Shown here piece by piece: positions 14,445 through 26,869 of a stretch of DNA of 64,000 nt. The translations under genes were made by a program, and so were the position numbers. Each line of letters starts with the position of its first letter. The stretch's first letter is position 1. The notes under the pieces were generated by a model that was not told the origin of the DNA, did not search any database, and saw only the letters and a program-made list of their open reading frames with translations. This DNA is from Sycobia sp. Sy_11 (Eukaryota; Arthropoda; Insecta; Hymenoptera; Epichrysomallidae), in NCBI GenBank assembly GCA_018907035.1, contig JACCIC010000054.1, positions 957,001 through 1,021,000 on the forward strand, given 5' to 3'.

Positions 14445-15264
14445 TGTATGTATGTATGTATGTATGTATGTATGTATGTATGTATGTATCTATGTGCGTA
14501 AAGTAAATCAAGCTCCGCATTATTATATGATGCACTGGTATTATAATCGTTTGATATCCCATTGACAGACAAATGTACGCAAATTAAAAAGTCTTAGAGA
14601 TTATATGACTTTGATCTACTATATAATAAATGTCATTTGTAAATGGGACTCCGTATATGCATCTCTTAGGGAAAAAAAATGCATTTTGGAAATGTATAGT
14701 ATAACACGCTTCGCTGCGTTCAACTTGACATTTGACTCCGATGCGCGTTTTATAGCATACGCGCAATCGATTAAAAAAAAATAATAATAATGATAATAAT
14801 TACATAAATAACGAAAAGCGAAACGAGCAAAATGTTTACTGGCGCTTAAAGTCCGATAGACTTTTCATGTACATACAATATATGCAAAAATGTCGGCGGA
14901 TCTGCCGCAATTTTAATGTTCTTCGCCTGCGCGGAAAAGCTCATTTCTTGCCGAAAAAATTCGCGTTCTTATAATAAGGAAAATATTGAAAATTTCAAGT
15001 TAGCTATCTTGATCTCTCTTATTTAAATGTTCACGATAATGGCGTATAAAGTTATTGCAACTATAATGGCCAATCTCTTATCAATTTTCGCCATGTGAAT
15101 ATCCGCATAAATATGCGTACGATTAAAAATAATAACGAAAACTCTTGTGCTGTGTATATGTTTTCGGACACGAATAATATTGTGTTATGTATAAAAAGCG
15201 ACAATAGGGGCTATAAATGTCGTACTGTAAGCCGTGCGAAACCGAATATCTTTTGTGCTTGTAG

Positions 15265-15315
<51 letters not shown>

Positions 15316-16840
15316 AAATGAAAAAAGTAATAAATTATTTCAATCAAATTGTTTATTACCTTTTTGTTTAACCGCGCAATGCCCAATTATACATTAACAT
15401 AATACTTACCAAATGCATATATACTTCTGCGATAATGCAAACAATCAGGTATAATATTATCTCAACCCTTATACATCATAAGTCTATTTATTGAATCTCG
15501 TCCTTACATATTCTATTCGAAATATTATATGTAGATAATATAATAATATAGAAAAATCTCAGATCTCTGCAGTTCTTTTCTTAAATCCGTGCTAATCAAG
15601 TATGTCATATATATAATACTGTAATAGCAACATCTTATTCTGTATATGCGCTTGTACAGTCGTTAGAGGTGTATTATAATAATAAAAAAATGTATCAAAA
15701 AAAAACAAATTTAATTATAATTGTCGCTGATTGTCTTTAAGAAACTCTCCACTTTACGATGTATCAGCAAACCAACGTGTAAATATCACTTGTAATAAAT
15801 GTGCTTTCGTTAACCTGCCCATTAAACTTCTATCAGTTGTACGAATTAATATGATTTCCTTTTATATCTTTCCACATTTCCTAATCTACATTCATTAATT
15901 GTTAGTTAATCTCCTCAGAAAAAATCGATAATTACATAGACTAATAATTATTGAATTAAAGAGCTTTTCATTTTGCTTAAATACATTTTTTAATTGTTGA
16001 TAAAAAAAAACGCAGCAAGTTTTAACTTCAAAATTTATACGTCACGGTTTACATGTTGGCACACTATTTTATTGATGGTAGAATGATTTTTGAAAAATAT
16101 ACTTCAATTTGCAATTAATTTTATGATATATTAGAACTTAATTTATAAGGATCAATTTTCGCCGGTTTTCAATAAAATATAAAGTTAATTTGTAATTTGA
16201 AACATTTTTATGTTTACCCATCTATTTGATGACAAAATTCAAAATCGAAATAATTGTTTTATGTTTTTTTTTTAATACACGCTTCGAAGCGATTCCTTCT
16301 CGCTTCTATTTTTTCGGAGACAACACCGATATTTTTCACTAGTACTGCGTCTTACAACTAATGTAATAATCTATACAATAATAATTTATACAATAAATAA
16401 ATTTTACTTATAACGAATGAGGGAAACTATTGTCCTTGTATTGTTATAATATATAGCTTTGAAGTTTTAAATATATCGTAATTTTCAAAATAATTCAGAT
16501 TCTTTCAAACCTTTGTCAGCTGAAAGGAAACAATTGTTTAAAAAAACAGCTTTTCGCATTTTTCAGTACAATTCAACGCTTTGCAAAATCTAAAATCATT
16601 CATGCAAATACTTTTTAAAAAATAGGCTTTACGTATAAGGAAGGCAACCTGTGGATACTTTGAAGAAAGAAACAAAGTAAGTTATAAATTAAACATTTTC
16701 TTGGAAGTTGTATTTCTTGAAGTATAAATATAAAAAAGGTTATTATTCTTTCCCGATTGTGAAATTTTTTGAAAATATAATTATCGTCAATTACTAAAAA
16801 AGTTGCTTTTTGAGGTTACAAAAGGCATTACGCCTATAAG

Positions 16841-16897
<57 letters not shown>

Positions 16898-17600
16898 GTC
16901 ATATGAAATGATTTTAAATATGGTATAAAAAACAATAAATAAAAGGAAGGTAAAAAATATTGATCAATCGAGACAAAAAATTATCGAAAATATTAATAAA
17001 GTATTAAAATAAATTTTGTTAAGTGATACAAAATGTACATAAGCACGCCGTGAATCCTTACCAATAAAGAGAAACTATTTCAAAATAGTTATAACTTATT
17101 TAACTTCATAAACATTGTGTAACTTTTATTTACTATAATTACTTCTATTTATTTTTATATGGATTTATATTTTATATTAGCGACGTCGTTTTCATGAAAT
17201 TCATAGTAAACATGAAAGCAAAGTATCTCGATTGTGGGCTAACCGTTTTAGTTGAAATTAACTCGCCATTACTCTTGGTATTTAAATAGATGATTCTTAA
17301 AGCTGATAGTCCTAACACTCAAAATTTCCTTTGTTATGAAAATATATATCATCCTTTCATAAGATTACATAACTCCCCAATACCATGCCACTACATTATT
17401 CAATTATCATATAATCTTGAATGTTTTCTCCTTGCAATATATAAACACAAACACATTTAATAAATGAAATAATCTGTAAATGAGAAGGATATTTCATAAA
17501 AATGTAACGTAATTGACTCCGTGACTAGGGTGAAATGTATGAAATAACCATCGGAAAAATACACACACACACACACACACACACGCGCGCGCGCGCGAGT
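12900..17600. other. Gene-free AT-rich DNA with microsatellites
   Basis: No gene is visible. It holds a compound (TA)n then (GTAT)n tract at 14364-14489, (TA)n tracts at about 15268-15312 and 16841-16896, and an (AC)n/(GC)n tract at about 17562-17599. Open frames in the stretch are short or repeat-derived. Confidence 0.6.
14364..14489. repeat. Compound (TA)n(GTAT)n microsatellite
   Basis: About 50 bp of TA runs directly into about 70 bp of the tetranucleotide GTAT. The join suggests that one repeat grew out of the edge of the other. Confidence 0.95.
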
Positions 17601-17639
17601 AAGACTTTATTTATAACTTTTGAAATCGTTGTTTATTCC

Positions 17640-19600
17640 TCTAAAACTAATTCATTCGCCTCAAAATCACCCCCCCCCCCGGATGCAATCCAACTATGCC
17701 AATGCTTTTTTCAATTTTCAAAACATTTTTTAACTCGTATTCCGAAATGGTCATCAGTTCCTTCTTCGATTTGGCTTTTCTTTCTTCAATCGAATCAAAG
17801 CCGTGTCTCCGAACTGGTCTTTTGAGGTTGCTGGACAAACAGAAGTCACATGGTGCTAAATCAGGTGAGTACGGTGGTTGCGAAACGATAGTGGTTGAAT
17901 TTTTGGCGAAATGTTTACGTAAAATCAATGCAGTGTGAGCTGGTGCATTATCGTGATGCAAAAACCAAGAGCTGTCTTTCCATAAATCTGGCCTTTTGAG
18001 GCGAATAGCTTCACGTCAACGACGCATAATACTCAAATAATACTGGATATAGCCATAGCGAACTCCAATCATAATGTAATTGTGTTCACCGATTCATTAA
18101 GCGTACTGCAAAAATTAAATCGTTCTAAATTAAGTATTAAATGTAATAAGTACATATATGAAATTTAAAAAAAATTATAGAATTCAATAAGATATGTACA
18201 AATAATAAAAAAATCCAATTAGTATGGATTCCAGCTCATATAGGGATTAAAGGGAATGAAATAGCAGATCAATTAGCCAAAACTGCTACACTTGTAGAAC
18301 CATTGGAAAACATACGACTTCCCTTCTCTGACTTAAAACACATCTTCAAGACAAAAACAATACAAAATACTGATAACAAAATTACTAGTATCGGACTACA
18401 GAAAGGTCAAGTATATTTTGTATATTACCATAAAACTAGAAATAACCCATGGTTCTACAATTGTAATCTATTCAAAGCCAACATTGTAACGATTAATCGA
18501 AGTAGAGCTAATCGCTATGGTCTTTTTGCGTCTCTTACTCGCATTAACATTATTGATAATTCTGTATGTTCTTGCAATACTGCAATTCAAGACCTTGATC
18601 ACGTTCTATGGCAATGTCCAATGTTTAACAATGAAAGACTACGACTACTAAATCAATTTAAGAAATGACATGTCACCTCCCTTTAGAGCAAGATGCTTAC
18701 TAGCCGTAGAAAATGTACACATTTATAATATTATATACAAATTCTTTCGAAGCTGCAAGTTGAATGTATAAAAACAAAAAAAAAAAAAAAACAAAAAAAT
18801 AATGCAGTATCATATAGAAAGCTAACATGTATATCATACCATCTGTAAAGAGAAAACTCTGTAAAATACTTGTATGTAACGTTAAATAACTTCAACAGAA
18901 GTTAAGAAAGCTTTTAAGAAAAAAAAAATACTCAAATAATATTCTTTGTTAACCGTTTGGTCGGTTGTAAGGAATTCGCAGTGCACTTCACCACAGTAAT
19001 CGAAGAAAACAGTGAGTATAACCTTGATTTTTTCGGTCTCCGCTCTCCTTTTGCACAATATTCGATCGATGCGTAGCTTGTTTCCGGATCGTAAGTGTAG
19101 ACCCAAGTTTCATCTCCAGTTATTGTGCGTTCCATCTTGTCCTGATAGTCCGAAAGCATCGTTTCACGAACCTCCATACGACGCTGTTTTTCCAAAAAAT
19201 TAAGTGTTTTTCGCACCAATCGAGATTTCACTCTTTTCAGGCACAAAATGTCTTTCAAAATGATGTTGACTGACTCATTTGAAATTCCAACATTATCAGC
19301 AAGCCCTCTAGTAGTCAATCGACGATTTTGCAGAACCAATTCTTTGATTTGATGTGGTTCGTCTTCAACGCGTTCTCGACCTTCTTTGAACAATTTGTGC
19401 CAATCAAAAACACGTGCTTTTGACATTGACTTCTCACCAAAGGCTTTCAGCAACATTCTGAACGTTTCGGCGGCCGATATTTAGCGCATAAAATTTAACA
19501 CTACTTCTTTGTTGAATAATTTTAGACATTATAAAAACGGAAGAGATAACTTTTCTTTGTTCACAAAACACAAGCGTAACTATATGACAAATGAAGATAA
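17640..19600 (-). mobile_element. Broken mariner DNA transposon, interrupted by a LINE
   Basis: Minus-strand mariner transposase coding survives in two blocks. The 5' block starts near 19529 (ATGTCT) and includes SMSKARVFDWHKLFKEGR, the helix-turn-helix region and TGDETWVYTYDPE, the segment with the first catalytic Asp. The 3' block at 17647-17990 has HHDNAPAHTA (second catalytic Asp) and YSPDLAPCDF (third). Between them, 18043-18926 is a LINE inserted on the plus strand. Frameshifts occur near 19460, where GRRN and AAETFRMLLKAF lie in different frames, and near 19035, before VILTVFFDY; the extreme C-terminus is also shifted. The element is therefore dead apart from the insertion as well. Terminal inverted repeats were not located with confidence, so the outer limits are approximate. 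Confidence 0.9.
18043..18926 (+). mobile_element. 5'-truncated non-LTR retrotransposon (RNase H to 3' end) inserted in mariner
   Basis: The plus-strand reading gives an RNase H domain (VIVFTDSLSVLQKL, then QLVWIPAHIGIKGNEIADQ) and a C-terminal cysteine/histidine segment (CSCNTAIQDLDHVLWQCPMF), which is typical of I/R1/jockey-type LINE ORF2 ends. The last open piece ends at 18668. An A-rich stretch lies at about 18772-18800, and a second A-run ends the insert at 18926. The 15-base sequence AATACTCAAATAATA occurs at 18028-18042 and again at 18927-18941. This is a target-site duplication and fixes both ends. Small frameshifts in the RNase H part show it is inactive. The 5' truncation at RNase H is the usual result of incomplete target-primed reverse transcription. 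Confidence 0.92.
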
Positions 19601-19689
19601 TTGCCTGAAATTTGGCACAGATAACTCTGACAGTATTACCAACTTAAAAATAAAAAGATTTGTCTGAATCGAGAAACCCGGGAATAGAT

Positions 19690-19748
19690 AATTTTAAATG
19701 CGCTATATTGTTTGAATTGAAAAGTCTTATTCATATTTGTACACAGTA

Positions 19749-19812
<64 letters not shown>

Positions 19813-20415
19813 CGATTAATATCACTGAATAATCAATTAATTTTAAGCATTAAGATGAATTACTCTAGGAATCGTATATTTAGATATCAAGATTAATCAT
19901 GAATTAATTTCAATAAAATTTGTGAACCACACTTAAGAAAGTATTTCCTTGTTAGTAATTTAATTAAATTTTGTATAGTTACACAAAAGGATTTAAGATA
20001 AATATGAGAAAAACCTTATGATTTATAATTTATTTTTTTATTACCATTATTGTTATTGTTAATATGATTATTAATATTGCATAGAGTATAATAAAAAATA
20101 TTATTGGAAAAAATCGAAGTATCTTAAGTTTTTACTTATCAGTTGTTCAATTATTTCAGTCTTTTTTCCAAACAAAATTATATTTACTCGCGTTATAATT
20201 TGAGTACCAACTCCGGTTTGTGTATGTAACATAAAAAGCGTTGAGTGCCACACATCTTATCAAAAAGTTGCACCAATGAAATTATATTTACACAAGTGAG
20301 TGAATAGCAATTAGCAGTGGGTATATGTAGGGGTGAGTCGACCAAAATTAACCAATCGTAATTAAGAGCCCGCAGCAAAAAGTAGTGTGAATCATCAAGT
20401 GTAAAAAAAGAAATC
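19690..20415. other. AT-rich spacer with (TA)n tract
   Basis: A (TA)n tract occupies about 19749-19809. The last 200 bases precede a candidate two-exon micropeptide gene and contain TATA-like CATAAAAAG near 20230. No other feature was recognised. Confidence 0.5.
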
Positions 20416-21989
20416 ATGCTGAAAGTAAGTGGAGCCGTCAAGAATAGCCGTCAGGAATAATTACATCTCCAAACCTTTTTTTGTTTCGTACTTGTCGTAA
20501 TATTAAATTTTGGAAACGAAAATATTATATGTTGGCACCTGGATACTCGTCTTGTTTTTCTTTTTTTTTTACTTCCTTCGTGTGAAGATATTTACTCGTC
20601 GTTTGACGCGAATTTTGGTGAAAAAATTTGTTTAATTGGCTTATCGTCGAACTCACATGGACGCCTAACTCACAGAACAATGTGCCTCTTTAAGTCAAAA
20701 TTACCGTTTTATTAAATTTGGCATAGCATTAACGAGGAGTTTTTTTTAATTATAACGTCTTTTCCATAGACATTATAGAAACGTCTCGAGCAGATTTTGA
20801 TATCTTAGAATCATAATTAAAATCAAAATGAACTTAACTGACAATCTATTTTAATGGTACAAAAATTTTAATTCAAAAATATTTCTTTTTTCATACTTGC
20901 AACGATTATGTCTTCAAATACGATCATTTTTTATTATATCCTGATATTTGATAAATTCGTGTAGCTTCAATAGAATATAAATAGTAATAACAAAATACTC
21001 GACATCATCCACCATATATGAAATAAATGATTTTTTTTTTAATACAATAGATATCTCGTTAATTTTGTCATCTTTTAATATATAGTTAACCATTTAAATA
21101 AATATGGAAAAATCGTTAATTCGAAATTTACAATAGCTAACCGTATTTTTTTAGCAAATTTTAAAAATACATAAACGGCTATTGCTAGAATAGTAAAAAA
21201 TCGAACCTATACTTATATGTTTTTTCTCTAGTATACAAAAAAAATATTTGTAATTTAAGCAAATAATTATTCGAATGTTTTTAATCAATAAAATAATGTA
21301 ATTTAATACTTACTAGATGTATAATATATTCATTTTAAATAAATCAATTTTTCTTATTTTAATTTAAAATCTTTTGATACTATCACATTTCCATAAACAT
21401 TTACCTTGAAATTACAGAATACTTTTTAATATAATAAAAAGCTATTAAAAAATATAATTTAAAGTTTAAACTACATTTTTGGAATTAATTTATAAAATTA
21501 ACAATTGAAATTAATTATAAGAAAATATATTTTACTTTCAAAGTTTAGATTTATGCAACACTATACAGTCAATAAAGAAAAGATAATTATTATATTTATT
21601 TGTATATTTAACCTATTTATCGACATTCACTCTGTTCGTAATCTATATAAATTCACATCTATAACAGAAAGGCGTGATAGAAACATTAAATCAAATAGTG
21701 CGTTCTCCAGATAAAGAAAATTATTTTTATCGATGTCGGATTATTGCGACAGTTTTAATGTTACAAATAAATAAAAATCAGAAATCTTGTCTACATCATA
21801 GACTGAGCAAAATAAATTGTTTGTTATAATTACTATAAATGTATATTTAAATTTATTAAAAAAAAAATTTCAAAGTTTTTTTATATTTTTCAGCTTGCAT
21901 TATTGCTAGCAATACAATTGGTCACAGTCATAATGGGTGTCATATTGCTGGATTCAAATAGTATTAACCAATGGCCGCCGAAGCTATAA
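20416..21989 (+). CDS. Candidate two-exon gene for a 34-residue hydrophobic peptide (unrecognised)
   Basis: This is a prediction from splice signals. Exon 1 at 20416-20424 reads ATGCTGAAA and is followed at once by a consensus donor, GTAAGT. Exon 2 at 21894-21989 follows a good acceptor (T-rich tract then CAG) and stays open to a TAA. Joined, they encode MLK followed by a hydrophobic core, LALLLAIQLVTVIMGVILL, and the tail DSNSINQWPPKL. The core is long enough for one transmembrane helix or an uncleaved signal anchor. AATAAA signals occur at about 22151 and 22224 downstream. I do not recognise a family. A nine-base coding first exon is weak evidence on its own, so it could be chance. The alternative is that 21894 is the last exon of a gene with different upstream exons. 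Confidence 0.35.
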
Positions 21990-22274
21990 TAGTCGTATAA
22001 TCCACATATTATCTATACATAGCTCATACAATTGGGACTTAAATAATCAACGAAATCTCCAGTATTAAATACCAAGATGTAATGACTGCATTGTAAATAA
22101 TTCGACTTTGATATTTCTTAACAAAGTCTAGTATCACAAAATCTGGAACAATAAATCGGTTAATTAATAAATAAATTAACTTACAGAATGACTTAAAAAT
22201 ATTGTTTTATGTATATTTTGTGTAATAAATAGAAAAAATACAACAAAAAAAAACCGTGTCCGTACATTTTGATA

Positions 22275-24368
22275 TCATGCAATATTTCCAATTTTGATAA
22301 CAGGCAATATTCCAATGGCATCCAGGGGAATTTTCTCAAGAATCTTATTTATTTCCGTTTGCAGTACCTTCTTAATTGTGGGCTCTAAGATTTTCTGTGC
22401 ATGATTTATCTCTGACGGAAGAACATCAGTAAGCAGAGCACTTACTAGTTCTGAAACATCCCGATCACCGTAAATCCCAGTAATATTGAACTATAAAATC
22501 GTAAAAATTTTAAAAATTGTTACGAACAGTGATTGATATTATGAATACTAAGAAGGCTTTTAAATGACACATATGTAAAAAATTATTTTATTATCATAAT
22601 TAAGCTATTATAATAATACAACTAGATCAATGATATTTGACGCGTTTAATACTTTTTTCTCACCTTATTTTGGTTCAAAGAAAACAGAACATCGACAAAC
22701 TTCGTGATCGATAGTCTTCTAGCTTGGAAATCCAATTTTACCATAGCATTCGCAAAAAACCGGATGTCTTGCAATTGAAATCTGTAAATGTAAAAATATC
22801 TTGAGAGGTGACTTAAATTTTATTAAACAACGTGAGATGAGATTTATTTAATTTGTTTTGTAAAGAATAAAGAACTGGGTAATTTTGAAGATACCGAATA
22901 AATAATTAATATGCGAATGCGACTAGAACTGACCATACTTTGTGCGGAGAATTAAGTTTAAGATGAGCTCTCGTGAAGGATCCTTGTCTTTTTGAGGATG
23001 AATTTATAACGATGGCGCTCATTTCATTAACTTTATTTAATTATTTATTCAGCTTGAATTAATTGCCAGAGCCTAGAATGTAAATATTTTTAAGTTCCAC
23101 TTACTGCACACCTCCGGCCCCGAAAACAGGAAAATGGTTTAATAATTGTCCATTAAGGTTGTAGCCAATACTCCCTTGAATACTTGGCCAGTGTAAATCA
23201 ATCGTAAAATTCTTTTTTGCTACTGTGAAATTAACATTCTTCACATTGTAATTAGATAGATCTTGAATAAAAATATCGCTTAAAGATCCTGAGCAACTAT
23301 GATCGAGAATTAGTGAGAAGGTTGTGTAAAAAGAATGAAGTTATTTTACAGAAGAGAAGTGCTGTATCGAAATGCTTACTTCACATATTCGCTGGTTACG
23401 TTCACTTTCTGATTCTCTAGCTTAAAGGGATCCAATACGGGAACTCCGTGTTTTGGACTTCCTGTTTTCATGATAGTTTTCAATTGTTCGAGAACTTTCT
23501 TGATTCTATCGACGATAGATCGTACTTGGAAATTAGTAACGATATCATCTGGAGAAAGTTACTCATTATGATTTTTTTCCAAATGTTCGAGTTATAATGC
23601 ACTTAATAGACTACTAATTGTTCATATTATAAAATAGATTCGTTTAGCCATTGCAAATAATGAAAAATCTACCTTATGAGCTACAATATTTCATATTATT
23701 TTATAATATAATGATTATACAGGAATGAGAAATATATTATATAGACCTTACAATTAATGTTTGCAAAAATACATTTTTCCGATTTTTATTACAACTTTAG
23801 TCAAATTAAAAATTTATCACTGCTCGGTATATAATTGAAGAGAGCGAGAGAATATAATAAGATTATATACGTTATAATATGCGATACTTTACAATATTTT
23901 AAATAATGACTAATTAATGGAAAAATATTTTACGCGATAATGCAAGAAATATTTATCCCATTAATAAGTGATACAAAAAAAAAAAAGAAAATCATTGGAT
24001 CAAAAGCAATTTCGTTATTAAATAATCGTATATAAGATTGTTAAACTCTTCAAATGCGCAGCGAGTCAAGCCTATCTAACACGCGAGAGTTGAGCCACGG
24101 AAAAAGCTTGCTATTTTAAAGTTGTACGCGCTAGTATAGTGCCAACTACTTTTTTTTCGCATTCCTTCGACCAATGTGGGACGTTCTTCCCGTTGGAATG
24201 CACTTCTTTTTTTCTACTTCTTTTTTTCCTTTTTGCTAAGCAAAACAAAGTGCAATGACGCCGCCCGCCGCGCGAATCGCCGAAATACTTTTAGATGCAA
24301 GGTTACAAAAAGGCCAAAAAAGGAGCTCGCGCCGATCACAATTCGCTCGAATACTTCCAAAAGAGAAA

Positions 24369-24420
<52 letters not shown>

Positions 24421-24524
24421 AAATATATTTTTTTTAACTTACCCTGCAGATCTATTGCGTGGCTTGCGCTGATATGCTGGATGAAAACTGCAAGAAGCGA
24501 GAAAAGAATTATCGCGATTTTCAT
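22275..24524 (-). CDS. Secreted JHBP/takeout-like lipid-binding protein
   Basis: Five minus-strand exons join in frame: 24524-24443, 23548-23380, 23296-23105, 22781-22664 and 22490-22275 (stop TGA), giving 258 residues, the usual size for the hemolymph juvenile-hormone-binding-protein superfamily. Residues 1-20 form a signal peptide (MKIAIILFSLLAVFIQHISA). The motif HGVPVLDPF matches the family's GIPPLDP segment, and YNLNGQLLNHFPVFGAGG matches the mid-domain strand that lines the hydrophobic tunnel. Family members are extracellular carriers of small lipids such as juvenile hormone. Only one cysteine (in NCSGSLSD) is visible in the mature chain, so the N-terminal disulphide of typical takeout proteins is missing; this is a divergent member and its ligand cannot be inferred. 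A (TA)n tract sits in intron 1. The exon-3 acceptor was chosen at TAG/TTGC because the nearby CAG breaks the frame. Confidence 0.88.
24371..24415. repeat. (TA)n microsatellite in JHBP-like intron 1
   Basis: A TA run of about 45 bp lies roughly 30 bp inside intron 1, close to the exon-1 donor at 24441-24442. Confidence 0.9.
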
Positions 24525-24574
24525 TGTTCTAAGCTATGGACTAAATTTACGTTGCGTCCGATAAGAAATTTTTA

Positions 24575-24592
24575 ACACCTTATATAAGGTGT
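24575..24592 (-). promoter_or_regulatory. Palindromic TATA-box element of the JHBP-like gene
   Basis: ACACCTTATATAAGGTGT is a perfect 18-bp palindrome 51-68 bp upstream of the start codon. It contains TATATAAG, a good TATA box at a distance that allows a short 5' UTR. Because it is symmetric, the same TATA could in principle serve either direction; nothing on the plus side looks like a gene. Confidence 0.6.
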
Positions 24593-24599
24593 GCCGTTC

Positions 24600-26750
24600 C
24601 AATTTTCAGGTTAAATTATTGAAAAACGACACTTTTTTAATTGTTTCCTCTTAAAAATATTGTTATATACTTAAATACAGCAAGAACATCACAAAAGTAA
24701 CCAAAACGTTTTCGCTCACATATGAAATTAATCTGTGAATTATCGAAGCTTACTTCTTAAATAGAATAACGATATAAATCTGTAATATGTATCAGAATTT
24801 CGATTAATTATCTTATCCATATCTTTCTTCAATAGTAAATCAAATTTAATCTATTCTATCTATATTTAATTATATGAACTCTATTTATCGATTTTATACA
24901 GAGAAGTCAAGAATCAATAAATAAATCATATTTAAAAGACAATGTATTTATTAAAATATATATTATTTTAAATGTTATCAAGAAAGATTATGTTTTGGAT
25001 CTGGAATGAATGTAGAATATAATCCAATAAATTCATTATGATAAATAGTACAGATATTAGATCAAAATAGATTTAAGAAATTGTAAATTATGTTGATAAA
25101 AATACTTATTCTATTATATAAATAATAACGAGAACTGAATATTTATATTTTAGTACGTCATAAACTCATTTATATGCGTTAAAAATTTTTTTAATAATGA
25201 AAACCATAAGTTCATTTCAGGATAATTATAAGGAAACAAGTTGGAATATGAATGTTTAGATGGAAATTAAATTAAATGGCAATATATACTTTTATTGACT
25301 TAAATAAAAATCAGTGTTTTTTAAATTAGTAACATAAACATTTAGATTCATGGAATCAAAATAAAAGATTCTTTTGCAATCAACGTTTCTAATTTATATT
25401 TTAAACATTAATTCTATAAATTGTCAATATATATAGACAAATCTACTTGACGGTTTATCAGCTTCAAACTGCGATAGCACCTATTTTAATGGATACAGTA
25501 CTTGACAAATAATTATAAAAGTTTTAAGAGAATAATTAAAATTTAATTGAAATTATCATTAAATATGTCAAAAATAAAATGTAATTAGTTCATTATTAAA
25601 AATAGTTTTTTTTTCAACAGTTATGATGCTAATCAAGGCTCCTATTGTTCTAATTAAAAAATTAATACTAAATTTTTATTAATAATAATTTTTCTTTCCT
25701 AAGTTTTCATTGTACAATTAAGAGGATTTCGAAGTAAAAATGAACAGCTATAATACGAAGAAGACTTTTTTCGATTAAGTGTTTTGAAGCATTGTCGATG
25801 GAAAATACTATTAAGCGAGGTAGCTGCCGCCTTTACAATTTGTGCAAAACGAAAATTCGTGGCAAGTTACAAAAAAAAAGGTAACCAACGCCTATCGTAA
25901 ATACACAATGCGACACGGACCACATCGTACAACGAAGCAAATAGTTTTCTCAATTTACCAATTTTAAAGCAATAATGATGTGAAAATGCTACTAAACGAG
26001 GCAGTTATCATCAAAACAAAAACATCGATACCACTTCAAGCTGTGCGTAACAAAAATTCTACTTAAAAATTGCAAGATAACATGCGAGGCCTTCCGCGGC
26101 TTTGCTTTATTTAATTTATTTATTGTGAATGCTATAAAATTTGACAAATCCAGTTCATAATTATTCACATCTTCGCCATGCACAATAGTCTCATTTGAAT
26201 TTATACAAGAAATTGAATTATTAAAAATTGCTTTAGCTGCATAAGCTATACCTTCCTAAATAACTTGTTTGTAATGAACACAATTTTCAAGATAACTTTG
26301 GGCTATCATTTCTCAAAATGTAGTTTTTCACTTTATCGTAAAATAGATTTCCAATAATGTATTGGCCAGTGTACACCTTTGTATATTGACGGGTGGATAT
26401 CGGGAATATAATCATTGAAATTTTCTATATATTCCGTTTTCACTTTTGTAAATTTGTCACAAGGAAGTGGTTCGCAAACACAATTATAAGCTGTAATCTT
26501 TGCTAATGAAACATTATATAATAATTGTCTGTTGTCATACAGTGTATTATTTCAGTACATTTTAATACTAGTAATTTTTTGGGCTACAACTTTTTCTATC
26601 ATTTTTTAATATAGTTTTGAAATTTACCAAATTACTGATATCGATATTTTCTCTTGTATTCAAAGATAAACACAGCATACTTCATATACTCCATAGCATT
26701 AGTGAGTTTAATACTTCTTTTAATGTATTAAAATCAATAATTAAATTTCA
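24600..26750. other. AT-rich intergenic DNA with a possible decayed coding relic
   Basis: Mostly featureless. On the minus strand between about 26530 and 25990, short pieces read like protein (for example CEPLPCDKFTKVKTEYIENF, and later HGEDVNNYELDLSNFIAF) in different frames with stops between them. This looks like a decayed gene or transposon of unknown kind. An imperfect direct repeat of about 35 bp occurs at about 25795 and 25978 (GAAAATACTATTAAGCGAGG versus GAAAATGCTACTAAACGAGG). Confidence 0.35.
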
Positions 26751-26751
26751 G

Positions 26752-26868
26752 GCGCCTTGGTAGAGTGGCGACGGCACTCCTTAGATGTATAGCAAAATTA
26801 ATCAACTGCAGCGTTCACCGCGGCTACTACTTGGATGGGTGACTGAGCGGTTGTGTCTGCTTTTTCAT
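26752..26868 (+). repeat. 5S-rRNA-like / SINE-type relic
   Basis: The segment CTACTTGGATGGGTGACTG closely matches the 3' internal-promoter part of animal 5S rRNA (TAGTACTTGGATGGGTGACC), and AAAATTAATCAACTGCAGCG resembles the upstream ATTAAGC region. The first half does not match 5S rRNA, and a T-rich stretch (GCTTTTTC) follows. It is therefore not an intact 5S gene, and a 5S-derived SINE or pseudogene is more likely. No poly(A) tail or target duplication was identified. Confidence 0.5.
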
Positions 26869-26869
26869 C

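Noticed and set aside
14286..14572. Frames reading YVCMYVCM and IHTYIHTY repeats
   Set aside because: Artefacts of the (TA)n(GTAT)n tract.
24176..24373. A 65-codon plus-strand frame upstream of the (TA)n tract
   Set aside because: It lies antisense within intron 1 of the JHBP-like gene, with no domain, and its basic tail is ordinary for chance frames.
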